A stretch of DNA of 64,000 bases, from the NCBI RefSeq assembly GCF_003050745.1, contig NZ_QAOF01000001.1, positions 744,001 through 808,000 of the forward strand. Direction: 5' to 3'. Shown piece after piece: positions 17,011 through 25,513 of this stretch (its first letter is position 1; the number at the start of each line of letters is the position of its first letter). A program made the position numbers and the translations under genes. The DNA is from Sphingomonas sp. PP-CE-3G-477 (GTDB lineage: Bacteria > Pseudomonadota > Alphaproteobacteria > Sphingomonadales > Sphingomonadaceae). Below the pieces are notes generated by a model. The model searched no databases. It worked only from the letters and a program-made list of their open reading frames with translations, and was not told where the DNA came from.

Positions 17011-20000
17011 GTGAAACTGACACTAGCGATCGCGCTTCTCGGGACGACCGTTCCAGCGTTTGCAGCCTCCCGTTCGGCCTCTCCGTCTCAATCGGTATTT
17101 CTCACCGCACCGTCGGATCCACGCGCGGTGACGGTTCGCGGCCGCGGTGACGGCCGAACCGACGATACCGCCGCGATCCAGGCCGCGATCGACAGCGCGG
17201 CGAGCGCGAAAGGCGGCGAGGGCATCGTCTTCCTGCCCGCCGGCCGCTACCGCATCTCGCGAACCATCTTCGTTTGGCCCGGCGTGCGCGTGTTCGGCAC
17301 GGGCAAGACGCGCCCCGTCATCACGCTCGGCGCGGCGACCCCCGGTTTCCAGACCGGCGTGGCGAACATGCTGTTCTTCACCGGTTCGCGCGCCGACACT
17401 CGCGCCGCGCCGCCAAAGGTACCTGTGCCACCACCGACCAGCGTACCGTTCGACGCCACCATCGCCGACGCCAATTCGGGGACGTTCTATTCCGCGCTCA
17501 GCAACGTCGATTTCGAAATCGGCGACGGCAATCCTGCGGCGACCGCCGTCCGGTTCCACTTGGCGCAGCACGCATATCTGAGCCATGTCGACTTCCACAT
17601 CGGCTCCGGGCTCGCCGGTATCTACCAGGTCGGCAATGTCGGGCAGGACCTGCGCTTCTTCGGCGGGCGCTACGGCATCCTCAGCGAGAAGACCTCGCCC
17701 GCATGGCAGTACACGTTGCTGGATTCGTCGTTCGAGGGCCAGCGCGACGCCGCGATCCGCGAGCATGAGGCGGGGCTGACGCTCGTCAACACCAGTATCC
17801 GCAACGTCCCCGTCGGAATCGAGATCGACCGTGGCTATGGCGACTGGCTATGGGCCCGCGACGTGCGGTTCGAGAACGTCTCGGACGCCGCCGTCGTCAT
17901 CAGCAACGAGGACAATGTCTACACGCAGATTGGCTTCCAGGACGCGACCGCCAGCGCCGTGCCGATCTTCGCGCGGTTTCGTGATAGTGGGAAGACCGTA
18001 GCGGGGCAGGGCGCTCGATACCGGGTCAAGGCGTTCTCCTACGGTCTGACGCTGCCGGGGCTCGGCGCGACCGGCAAGTACGAGACGCGCGTCGATGCCG
18101 CGACGATCCCGGCAATGCCGAAGCGGATACCGCCCGCGATCCGCTCGCTGCCGCCCGTCGCGCAGTGGTTCGACGTGCGTGGCGCGGGTGCGAAGGGTGA
18201 CGACGCGACCGACGATACCGCAGCGATCCAGCGCGCGATCGGTACGCACCGCGTGGTCTATTTCCCGACCGGCTTCTACCGCGTTTCCGATACGCTGAAG
18301 CTGCGGCCCGACACGGTACTGATCGGCCTGCATCCGGACATGACGCAGATCATCCTGGCGGACGACTCGCCAGCGTTCCGCGGGATCGGTGCCGCCAAGG
18401 GGCTGATCGAAAGCGCGAAGGGTGGCACGGCGATCGTCTCCGGCATCGGCCTGACCACCGGCGGCATCAACCCGCGCGCGACCGCGCTGCTGTGGAAGGC
18501 CGGCGCGGACTCGCTGGTCGACGACGTCCGCTTCCACGGCGGTCATGGCACCAGCCGCGCCGATGGCAGCCGGATCGATCCGTACAACGCCGACCACACC
18601 GGCGACGCTGATCCGCGCAAGCGCTGGGACGGGCAATATGCGAGCCTGTCGGTCACCGATGGTGGCGGCGGCACGTTCAACAATTTGTGGACCCCCAACA
18701 CCTTCGCCGCCGCCGGGCTCCACGTCTCGAACACCAGCACGCCGGGCCATGTGTACGAGATGTCCGCCGAGCATCACGCGCGCGCCGAAATCGTCCTTGA
18801 CGGCGTCAAGAACTGGGAGTTCCTCGCGCCGCAGACCGAGGAAGAGGCGGGCGAAAGCCGCAACGCGCTGTCGCTTGAGGTTCGCAATTCGAGCGACATC
18901 CTGTTCGCGAATTATCACGCTTACCGAGTGACGCGGTCGCTCCAGCCGGCGCCATCGGCGGTGCGGATCTACAATTCCGACGATATCCGCTTCCGCAACG
19001 TGCACGTGAACGGCGAGAGCGGGCTGGCGTTCTGCGATGCGGAGGGTTGCGGCACCGACCTGCGCGCGAGCAAGTTCCCGTACGAGAACGCGATCCAGGA
19101 CATGACCTTCGGGCTGGAGGTGCGCGAACGCGAGTTCGCGGTGCTAGACGTGAAGCGCGGCGCCACGCCGGTCGCGACGACCACTGGCCCGGCCGTTCGC
19201 AAGCTGGAAGACGGGTTCTACTCGATCGCGGGCGCGGCGGTGGATGCGAAGGGCAAGCTCTACTTCGTCGAGCATAATACACACCGCATCTATGGTTGGA
19301 CGGCGGGCGAGGGGCTGTCGGTCGCTGCCCACGCGCCCGTCGATCCGGTCAATCTCGCGGTCGATCGCTCAGGTAACTTCATGGTGTTGTCGTCGGACGG
19401 CGCGGCAGGGACGGTCTACAGCATCAAGCCCGGTGATCCCGACAGCATCGCCGTGATCCCTCCGACGCCGGTCACTCCGCACCGCGATGCGCGCGTCGCG
19501 CTACCCGCCAATTTCTGGGTGAATGGCGAGTTCAAGGATCAGATCGATCCGACGACCTACCAGTTCACGACGCTTGGCGAGATGTTCGCGCGCGACATGG
19601 CCGTGCCCAAATCCCGCGAATATGTCTCACTGGACGGCTCGCTGGTCCTGCCCGCGTATCGCACCGTCCAGCAGGGGCCGCCCAACCATCTCGGCTGGCG
19701 CTTCTCGGACGCACTCGACACCTACGGCTTCGTGAAGGCCAAGCTCGGCGAGCGTGTGTTCGTCAGCAATGGCTCCGAAGCCAAAACGTATAGCGGGCTG
19801 GTCGGCGCCGGCGGCAGTGTCACAGACCTGAAGCCGTTCGCCAATCGCGGCGGTGAGAGCGTCGCGGTCGGGCCGGACGGCCGCGTCTATCTCGCGAACG
19901 GACAGGTGTTCGTGCACGACGCCGACGGTCGCGAGTCCGGACGGATCGACGTCCCCGAACGCCCGCTGCAACTGATCTTCGGCGGCGCGAATGGGCGGAC

Positions 20001-20046
20001 GCTGTTCATCCTGACGCACCACGCGCTCTACGCGGTCGAAACCTGA
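17011..20046 (+). CDS. Large exported right-handed beta-helix protein (two pectate-lyase-3-like modules) with C-terminal propeller-like region
   Basis: 1011 residues. GTG 17011 (VKLTLAIALLGTTVPAFA) follows GGTGAG and starts a signal peptide; the frame is open from 16819 but the earlier part is not protein-like. Two modules start with the same signature: RGRGDGRTDDTAAIQAAID (about 45-65) and GAGAKGDDATDDTAAIQRAI (about 388-408), each followed by a PAGRYRIS / PTGFYRVS strand typical of pectate-lyase-3 superfamily helices. From about residue 733 the sequence changes to short repeats such as IAGAAVDAKGKLYFVEHNTH, LAVDRSGNFMVLSSDGAAG and VAVGPDGRVYLANG, resembling SMP-30 or gluconolactonase propellers. 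Likely a periplasmic or secreted polysaccharide-active protein; the bond it acts on is unknown. Lactonase follows after 67 bp. Confidence 0.8.
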   Translation: MKLTLAIALLGTTVPAFAASRSASPSQSVFLTAPSDPRAVTVRGRGDGRTDDTAAIQAAIDSAASAKGGEGIVFLPAGRYRISRTIFVWPGVRVFGTGKTRPVITLGAATPGFQTGVANMLFFTGSRADTRAAPPKVPVPPPTSVPFDATIADANSGTFYSALSNVDFEIGDGNPAATAVRFHLAQHAYLSHVDFHIGSGLAGIYQVGNVGQDLRFFGGRYGILSEKTSPAWQYTLLDSSFEGQRDAAIREHEAGLTLVNTSIRNVPVGIEIDRGYGDWLWARDVRFENVSDAAVVISNEDNVYTQIGFQDATASAVPIFARFRDSGKTVAGQGARYRVKAFSYGLTLPGLGATGKYETRVDAATIPAMPKRIPPAIRSLPPVAQWFDVRGAGAKGDDATDDTAAIQRAIGTHRVVYFPTGFYRVSDTLKLRPDTVLIGLHPDMTQIILADDSPAFRGIGAAKGLIESAKGGTAIVSGIGLTTGGINPRATALLWKAGADSLVDDVRFHGGHGTSRADGSRIDPYNADHTGDADPRKRWDGQYASLSVTDGGGGTFNNLWTPNTFAAAGLHVSNTSTPGHVYEMSAEHHARAEIVLDGVKNWEFLAPQTEEEAGESRNALSLEVRNSSDILFANYHAYRVTRSLQPAPSAVRIYNSDDIRFRNVHVNGESGLAFCDAEGCGTDLRASKFPYENAIQDMTFGLEVREREFAVLDVKRGATPVATTTGPAVRKLEDGFYSIAGAAVDAKGKLYFVEHNTHRIYGWTAGEGLSVAAHAPVDPVNLAVDRSGNFMVLSSDGAAGTVYSIKPGDPDSIAVIPPTPVTPHRDARVALPANFWVNGEFKDQIDPTTYQFTTLGEMFARDMAVPKSREYVSLDGSLVLPAYRTVQQGPPNHLGWRFSDALDTYGFVKAKLGERVFVSNGSEAKTYSGLVGAGGSVTDLKPFANRGGESVAVGPDGRVYLANGQVFVHDADGRESGRIDVPERPLQLIFGGANGRTLFILTHHALYAVET

Positions 20047-20113
20047 GCCGCGTTCGTTGCCTCGGTGGTACCGCTGACGCATGACACCCGCCGATAGCTG
20101 CAAAGGAACGGGC

Positions 20114-21226
20114 ATGACCGACTGGACCACGACACGACGGTCGGCCCTGACCGCGATGGCGGCCACGATCGCCTTCCCGGCGGTCGCGGCCGGCGGCGGC
20201 AAGCGGCGGGTACGGTTGATCGCAGGCACCTACGCCCGCGAAGGCGGCAAGGGCGTGTATCCGATCTCGTTCGACCCGGATCGCGACGCATGGCAGGTCG
20301 GCAAGCCTGTATCGGGGATCGACGATGCTTCGTTTGGCGTCGGCGGCGGCCCTGCTGGTGCGTATTACTTCGTCAGTGAGAAGGCCGCGGGCGAGATCGC
20401 TGCCTACGCGTCGGACTGGTCGCACCGCGGCACGGCCGCCACGTCGGGCGCCGACCCGTGTTACGTCGCGATCGACCGCGCCAGCGCCTGCCTCGCGGTC
20501 GCCAATTATTCGAGCGGCAGCGTGGCGTTCCACCGGCTCGACGCGCGCACCGGCGTGCCAGGCGAACCGGTCGTGTTCCGCCACACGGGGCATGGCCCGA
20601 ACAAGGCCCGACAGGAGGCGCCGCATGCGCACTGGGTCGGCTTCAGCCCCGATCGCCGATGGCTGCATTCGGTCGACCTGGGGACGGACACGATCTTCGC
20701 CTATCGCTTCGATCCGCGAGCGCGCGCATTGGCCGAGCCGGTCGCGGCATGGCGTGCGCCGCCGGGCGCGGGGCCGCGCCATCTGGTCCACGATCCACGC
20801 CGTCCACTCGCCTACGTCGTATGCGAACTGTCCAACACGGTCATCATGCTAGACTCCCGCGCAGACGGCAGTTTCGCCACCCGCCATACGGTCTCGACAC
20901 TGCCGAACGGGTACGAGGGCGCCTCGCAGGCCGCGCATATCGCGATCGACGAGGCCGGGCGGCGGCTCTACGTCTCGAACCGCGGCCATGACAGCGTCGC
21001 CGTCTTCGCGCTCGACGCGTCAGGCGTGCCGAGCCTGCTCCAGCATATCCCCAGTGGCGGCAAGTGGCCGCGCTTCCTGTTGGTTCTCGAAGCGCAGCGC
21101 CGTGTCCTCGTCGGCAACGAGCGATCAGGCACGCTGGCGATATTCCGGATCGAACCCGATGGCCGGCTCACCGCAACCGGACAGACGCTGTCGGTCCCAG
21201 GTGCGGTGTTCGTCGGCCAGATCTAG
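20114..21226 (+). CDS. Exported lactonase of the YbhE/Pgl propeller family
   Basis: 370 residues. ATG 20114 follows AAGGAACGGGC. A Tat-like leader (TTRRSALTAMAATIAFPAVA) precedes a seven-bladed propeller with family marks: LIAGTYAREGGKGVYPISFD at the start, EAPHAHWVGFSPDRRWLHSVDLGTD, GPRHLVHDPRRPLAYVVCEL and LYVSNRGHDSVAVFALD. This family includes cytoplasmic 6-phosphogluconolactonase; with an export signal the substrate is more likely an unphosphorylated aldonolactone. With gluconokinase and the Gfo-type oxidoreductase nearby, a route sugar to lactone to aldonate to phospho-aldonate can be pictured. This is inference. Confidence 0.82.
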   Translation: MTDWTTTRRSALTAMAATIAFPAVAAGGGKRRVRLIAGTYAREGGKGVYPISFDPDRDAWQVGKPVSGIDDASFGVGGGPAGAYYFVSEKAAGEIAAYASDWSHRGTAATSGADPCYVAIDRASACLAVANYSSGSVAFHRLDARTGVPGEPVVFRHTGHGPNKARQEAPHAHWVGFSPDRRWLHSVDLGTDTIFAYRFDPRARALAEPVAAWRAPPGAGPRHLVHDPRRPLAYVVCELSNTVIMLDSRADGSFATRHTVSTLPNGYEGASQAAHIAIDEAGRRLYVSNRGHDSVAVFALDASGVPSLLQHIPSGGKWPRFLLVLEAQRRVLVGNERSGTLAIFRIEPDGRLTATGQTLSVPGAVFVGQI

Positions 21227-21241
21227 CACGCGCCCAATAGT

Positions 21242-22813
21242 TCAGGGCACCCGCCGTTCGAGCAACGGCGTCGCCGCGACATAGCGTGCCTGCTCGACGA
21301 ACGGTTCCGAACGCGTCTGCACGTCCACGATCTGGCGCGGAATGACGCCCCCCGCGGGCGGTGCAGGCGACCAGTTCGGCAACCCCGCAGCGTTCGGATT
21401 GCCGGTCTTGATGAACGCGGTGAAATACCCCTGGAACACCGTTGAAATCCGGCGATCGTCCGCCGTCCATGCATAAGCCGGGTTCGTGTCCAGGTTGCCC
21501 AGCGCGTATTCGATCTCCGCGCTGTGCACTGCCCCGATCGGCGGCACGTCGGGGTTGGTCAGCGGCGGCAGCGCAGCTGGGCGAGGATGCGCGAAATGAT
21601 AATAATAGGTCGGCTGTCGCGTCCGGCGGTGCAGGTCGAACCACTGCCACGTCGACGCGCCGAGAAATGCATCGCTCGCCAGCGCGGTGGCCGCGACGGG
21701 GACGCCGGCATCAGACTTCGCCGGGTACAAGGCGAGCAGGGCGTCCGGATCGGTAAAGAGCTTCGCGACGCCCGCGCGGTAATTCGCCACCGTCGGCGGT
21801 TGCCCGGCAAGAATGCTCGTCCAGCTTCCCTCTTGCGAGTTCGCCCCGACCAGCAACGGCACGCGCGCCGCGTGCCCGGCGGTGTAGGTATCGATCGGCG
21901 GCTCCGTCAGGAACTGGCCGTCGACGATGAAGTCTGCGCGGAACCGCTGCGTCCCCTGCGCAGCAAGCAAAGCCTCGGCCGGCACCGCCCGAAGTGCCTC
22001 GAGCGATGGCGCACCCGCCGCCACTGTGAACGCGTCGCCATCTTTCGTCGCCACCGCGAGCGGCTTGGGGCGGAAGGTCGGCGGCAGCACGCCACCGCTC
22101 TCGCCGATCGCCCCGGCGAACTGCGTGCGGGTGAGTGGCGAGGTCATCAGCACGCTGACCGACATAGAACCCGCGCTCTCGCCGCCGATCGTGATCCGCG
22201 CGGGATCGCCACCGAAGGCGGCGGCGTTGCGCCGGACCCAGGCCAGCGCCGCAGCCTGATCGAGCAGGCCGTAATTCCCCGCGGAATGGGTCGGTGATTG
22301 CGCCGCCAACGCGCTGGTCGCGAGGAACCCGAACGCGCCCAGCCGGTAGTTGATCGTCACGACGACGATGCCCTTCTGCGCCATCGCCGCCCCGTCATAG
22401 CGCAGTTCCGACCCGTCACCCGCGATCGCGCCGCCGCCGTGGATGTAGAACAGCACGGGCATTCGCGCGCCCGGTTTCCCGCCCGCCGGCGTCCAGACGT
22501 TGAGCGTCAGGCAGTCCTCGCTGATACCCGGCGAGCGGAACTTCATGTCGGCGAACAGCGGCTGCTGCATGCAACGCGCACCGAACCGGTCTGCTTTACG
22601 AACACCCGTCCATTGTGCTGCCGGCCGCGGTGGCTGCCACCGCAACGGGCCGATCGGTGCCGCCGCATAGGGGATGCCGAGATACGCATCAATCGGCGTT
22701 GCGGCGGTCGAAACGTGCGTGCCTTCGAGCGTTCCGCTCGCGACTTGCACGCGCTGCGCCATCGCCGGTGCGGCCAGCAAGCCGACCGCCATTACCCAAG
22801 TCGCCCACCGCAT
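21242..22813 (-). CDS. Type-B carboxylesterase, exported
   Basis: 523 residues. ATG 22813 has GGAGGG before it and begins a signal peptide (MRWATWVMAVGLLAAPAMAQ). The carboxylesterase/cholinesterase fold is complete: YLGIPYAAAPIGPLRWQPP, EDCLTLNVWTP, oxyanion YIHGGG, nucleophile GGESAGS and the late His in GAVHSAEIEYAL. The natural ester is unknown. It converges with the lactonase gene (15 bp apart) and may complete the locus by removing ester groups from plant carbohydrates. Confidence 0.88.
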   Translation of the reverse strand: MRWATWVMAVGLLAAPAMAQRVQVASGTLEGTHVSTAATPIDAYLGIPYAAAPIGPLRWQPPRPAAQWTGVRKADRFGARCMQQPLFADMKFRSPGISEDCLTLNVWTPAGGKPGARMPVLFYIHGGGAIAGDGSELRYDGAAMAQKGIVVVTINYRLGAFGFLATSALAAQSPTHSAGNYGLLDQAAALAWVRRNAAAFGGDPARITIGGESAGSMSVSVLMTSPLTRTQFAGAIGESGGVLPPTFRPKPLAVATKDGDAFTVAAGAPSLEALRAVPAEALLAAQGTQRFRADFIVDGQFLTEPPIDTYTAGHAARVPLLVGANSQEGSWTSILAGQPPTVANYRAGVAKLFTDPDALLALYPAKSDAGVPVAATALASDAFLGASTWQWFDLHRRTRQPTYYYHFAHPRPAALPPLTNPDVPPIGAVHSAEIEYALGNLDTNPAYAWTADDRRISTVFQGYFTAFIKTGNPNAAGLPNWSPAPPAGGVIPRQIVDVQTRSEPFVEQARYVAATPLLERRVP

Positions 22814-22915
22814 ATCGCCCTCCGCTATCGCTTTGGGACAATGGTCGCACCCCATCTGGCGTTTGCCAAGGCGGACGGTCGCTATTCCTTCACATTGCCG
22901 GCAGCACGCGCCTGC

Positions 22916-23800
22916 TCAGCTTGCCGTAACGCTGGCAGCGATAGCCGGCAGATCGAGCTCGACTTCGGAGACCACGCGGATCGTTCCGCCAAGTCGCCGA
23001 TACTGTTCCGCACGGCGATACGCGCCGCTGTTGCGCACCGAATAGCTGAACGGCGCACGCCCGGTGATGACCAGCATCGTCGTCGTGTTGCCAACCGCCG
23101 ACACGATCCGTCCACCAAGCGCGGCAATCGCGCACGCAAGCCGGCCGTCGCGAGGCTCACCGAGGATCGCGATACGTTCGCCGCTGAGCGGTCCGGTTGG
23201 TGCAGGGCGCGGCGCAGGGCCGGGCTTGCGCGGCGGTTTCAGCCACTCGTCGAGCGCGATGCCGGTATGGTCTATCGCCTTGACGATCACCCAGCCGGCG
23301 GCGCGCGCATCGCTCAGCGCGTCGTGATGCTGGTGCGCGATCCCGAGATATTGCGCGAGGCCGCCTAGCCGGTGGCTCGCCAGATCGGGCCAGGCGCGCT
23401 GCGCAACGCGGACGCTGTCGAGCCACACCGTCTCGATCGCGGGACGGTCATGGATACGGCACGCCGCGGCGAGCGCGCCCTTATCGAAATAGGAATGCGC
23501 CACCGTCGTCCGGCCCGACAAATGACCATCGACGATGCCATGGATGTCGCCAAAGCATGGTTTGCCCGTGACGTGATGCTCGGTGATCCCGTGGATTCGG
23601 GTGTTGAACACGTTGAACTCGTCACGCGGGTCGACCAGCGTCTCGTATTCGAAGATCTCGCGGCCGTCGCGAAACCCGACGATACCGACCTGGCAGATGC
23701 TGCTGACGCGAGAGCACGCCGTTTCGACGTCGATGACGACGAAATCCGGGGTTAGCATGTCGGCGACGTCGGTCTGGCTGGCGGGCGCTGGGTCGAGCAT
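22916..23800 (-). CDS. DEDDh 3'-5' exonuclease with C-terminal BRCT-like domain
   Basis: About 294 residues. The DnaQ-like exonuclease has VVIDVETA (D-x-E), NPRDEFNVFNTRIHGI-type Exo I/II spacing, an AHSYFDKGAL block with the third acidic residue and HHDALSDA for the final H and D. A linker rich in Pro (about 190-205) leads to a BRCT-like region (LSGERIAILGEPRDGRLACAIAALGGRIV) near 210-290. This resembles stand-alone epsilon-like exonucleases used in repair, not the replicative subunit. Starts at 23836, 23800 and 23758 are possible; none has a good binding site. Confidence 0.8.
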   Translation of the reverse strand: MLDPAPASQTDVADMLTPDFVVIDVETACSRVSSICQVGIVGFRDGREIFEYETLVDPRDEFNVFNTRIHGITEHHVTGKPCFGDIHGIVDGHLSGRTTVAHSYFDKGALAAACRIHDRPAIETVWLDSVRVAQRAWPDLASHRLGGLAQYLGIAHQHHDALSDARAAGWVIVKAIDHTGIALDEWLKPPRKPGPAPRPAPTGPLSGERIAILGEPRDGRLACAIAALGGRIVSAVGNTTTMLVITGRAPFSYSVRNSGAYRRAEQYRRLGGTIRVVSEVELDLPAIAASVTAS

Positions 23801-23869
23801 TGCACGTCCATATGTGGCGCCGGGTGCCGTAAGCAACCATTGTCGCCGGAACGCTCGCTAGCGCTTGCC

Positions 23870-25447
23870 TTACTTCGCCTTCTGCGCCAGGTCGGGATAG
23901 CGGTCGAGGATGGCGCTGGTCACGCCGTTGGTCCACCCGAAGCCGTCCTGCACCGGATATTCACCGCCGCCGCCGGGGGTTCGTTGCTCGATATTGTATT
24001 TCTCGAGCATCTTGCCGGTTTCGGCATACGCCGCGCCGACCGTGCCTAGCCAGCGCTTGGCGATGTCCTTGGCGAGCGCCGGTTCGCCATTCCGCTCCAG
24101 CCCGGCAATCGCCACCCATTGCAGCGGCGCCCAGCCATTGGGTTCGTCCCATTGCTGTCCAGTGTTCAGAGTCGTCGTCCGCAGGCCACCCTCCGCCACC
24201 AGCGACTTGCGCACCGTCGCGGCCACCGCTTTCGCCTGCGCAGCCGGTGCGAGGCCGACGAACAGCGGATGCAGCATGGCGGCGTTGATGCTGGCGGTGG
24301 GCTTGCGCGTCGTCAGGTCCCAGTCGGCGTAGCGCGCGGTCGTCGCCTGCCAGAGATAGCGGTCTATCGCAGTCTTGCGCTTCGCTGCGAGCGTCGTGAA
24401 CGCAGCCGCGCAGGGTGCGTCGTCAGCCGTACGACAGCCTTCCGCGATGCGGCGCTCCATTGCCCACAACAGGCTGTTGAGATCGACGGGCACGATGTCG
24501 GTGGTGTGGACCGTTGCGAGCGACTTCGGATCGCGGAGCCAACGCGAGCTGAAATCCCAACCGCTCTCCGCACCCGCACGCAGGTTGCGCTGCGTGTCTG
24601 TGGCGGGGCGGGGTGCCGCCTTCGCCGCAGTCTCGACGTCCTCGGCATAGGATTCGTCACGCGGCGTATCGCGGTCGTCGTAATAGCGGTTCAGCATGCT
24701 CCCGTCCGGCATCCGCACCACGCGGAGGCAGGCAGGCTTGTCGGCAATGCAGGCCTCGCCCTTCATCCAGAACGCATGCTCCGCCCGCAGCGCCGCCAGC
24801 CGACGCTTGGTTACCGCAGGGTCGGTGTTGGTCGAAAGATCAAGCATCAGCGCATAATAAGGCGGCTGCGACCGACTGAGATAATAGGTGCGCGTCCCGT
24901 TCGGGATATGGCCGTACCGCTCGATCAAGCTGGTGAAATCGTCGAGCATCGATTCGACGAGCGGCTGTTGGCCATCGACCTTCAGCCCGAGCATCGTGAA
25001 ATAGCTGTCCCAGTAATAGATTTCGCGAAAACGCCCGCCTGGCACGACATAGGGGGCAGGGAGCGGCAGCGCGGAGCTGCCTGCGACCGGCGCGACCGGC
25101 TGGCGCACGAGCTGCGGCCAGAGCGTGCGGACATGCGTCCTGAGATCGCCCGAGCCGCGATCATTCTCGCCGGGCACGACGAAATTGGCGAGCACGAATG
25201 CTTTCAGTGCCGGGCCGGCGGGTTTTGCCCGGGCGTAGTCCGCCATGATCGCCTCGGCGGCACGCTTGGGGACGGCGTCGACGAACGTCTTGCCGTCCGC
25301 AAATACATGGCCCTGCTGGACGGCCCGAAACAGCGGCCCGTAAACGTCGGCCGGAGACTGGACCGCTATGGGGGAGGGGGCAGTCTGCGCTGGTGCCATC
25401 GCGGCGACCGAGGCCAGAGCGGCAAAACGGCAAAGGGTTTTCATCAC
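23870..25447 (-). CDS. treA: Periplasmic alpha,alpha-trehalase, GH37
   Basis: 525 residues; hydrolyses trehalose to two glucose. A signal peptide (MMKTLCRFAALASVAAMAPA) indicates periplasmic location. Both GH37 signatures are present: PGGRFREIYYWDSY and QWDEPNGWAPLQ; the catalytic Asp lies in AESGWDFSSRW and the catalytic Glu in the second signature. LNRYYDDRDTPRDESYAED is also conserved. It lies 66 bp downstream of a TonB receptor in the same direction as fecR and the sigma factor, so trehalose is the probable substrate of that receptor. Confidence 0.95.
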   Translation of the reverse strand: MMKTLCRFAALASVAAMAPAQTAPSPIAVQSPADVYGPLFRAVQQGHVFADGKTFVDAVPKRAAEAIMADYARAKPAGPALKAFVLANFVVPGENDRGSGDLRTHVRTLWPQLVRQPVAPVAGSSALPLPAPYVVPGGRFREIYYWDSYFTMLGLKVDGQQPLVESMLDDFTSLIERYGHIPNGTRTYYLSRSQPPYYALMLDLSTNTDPAVTKRRLAALRAEHAFWMKGEACIADKPACLRVVRMPDGSMLNRYYDDRDTPRDESYAEDVETAAKAAPRPATDTQRNLRAGAESGWDFSSRWLRDPKSLATVHTTDIVPVDLNSLLWAMERRIAEGCRTADDAPCAAAFTTLAAKRKTAIDRYLWQATTARYADWDLTTRKPTASINAAMLHPLFVGLAPAAQAKAVAATVRKSLVAEGGLRTTTLNTGQQWDEPNGWAPLQWVAIAGLERNGEPALAKDIAKRWLGTVGAAYAETGKMLEKYNIEQRTPGGGGEYPVQDGFGWTNGVTSAILDRYPDLAQKAK

Positions 25448-25513
25448 GTCGCGACCATCCCGGTAGAGCGATCGATCCCGCCGATGTGGCGGGATCGATC
25501 GCCTAAGCCCTTA

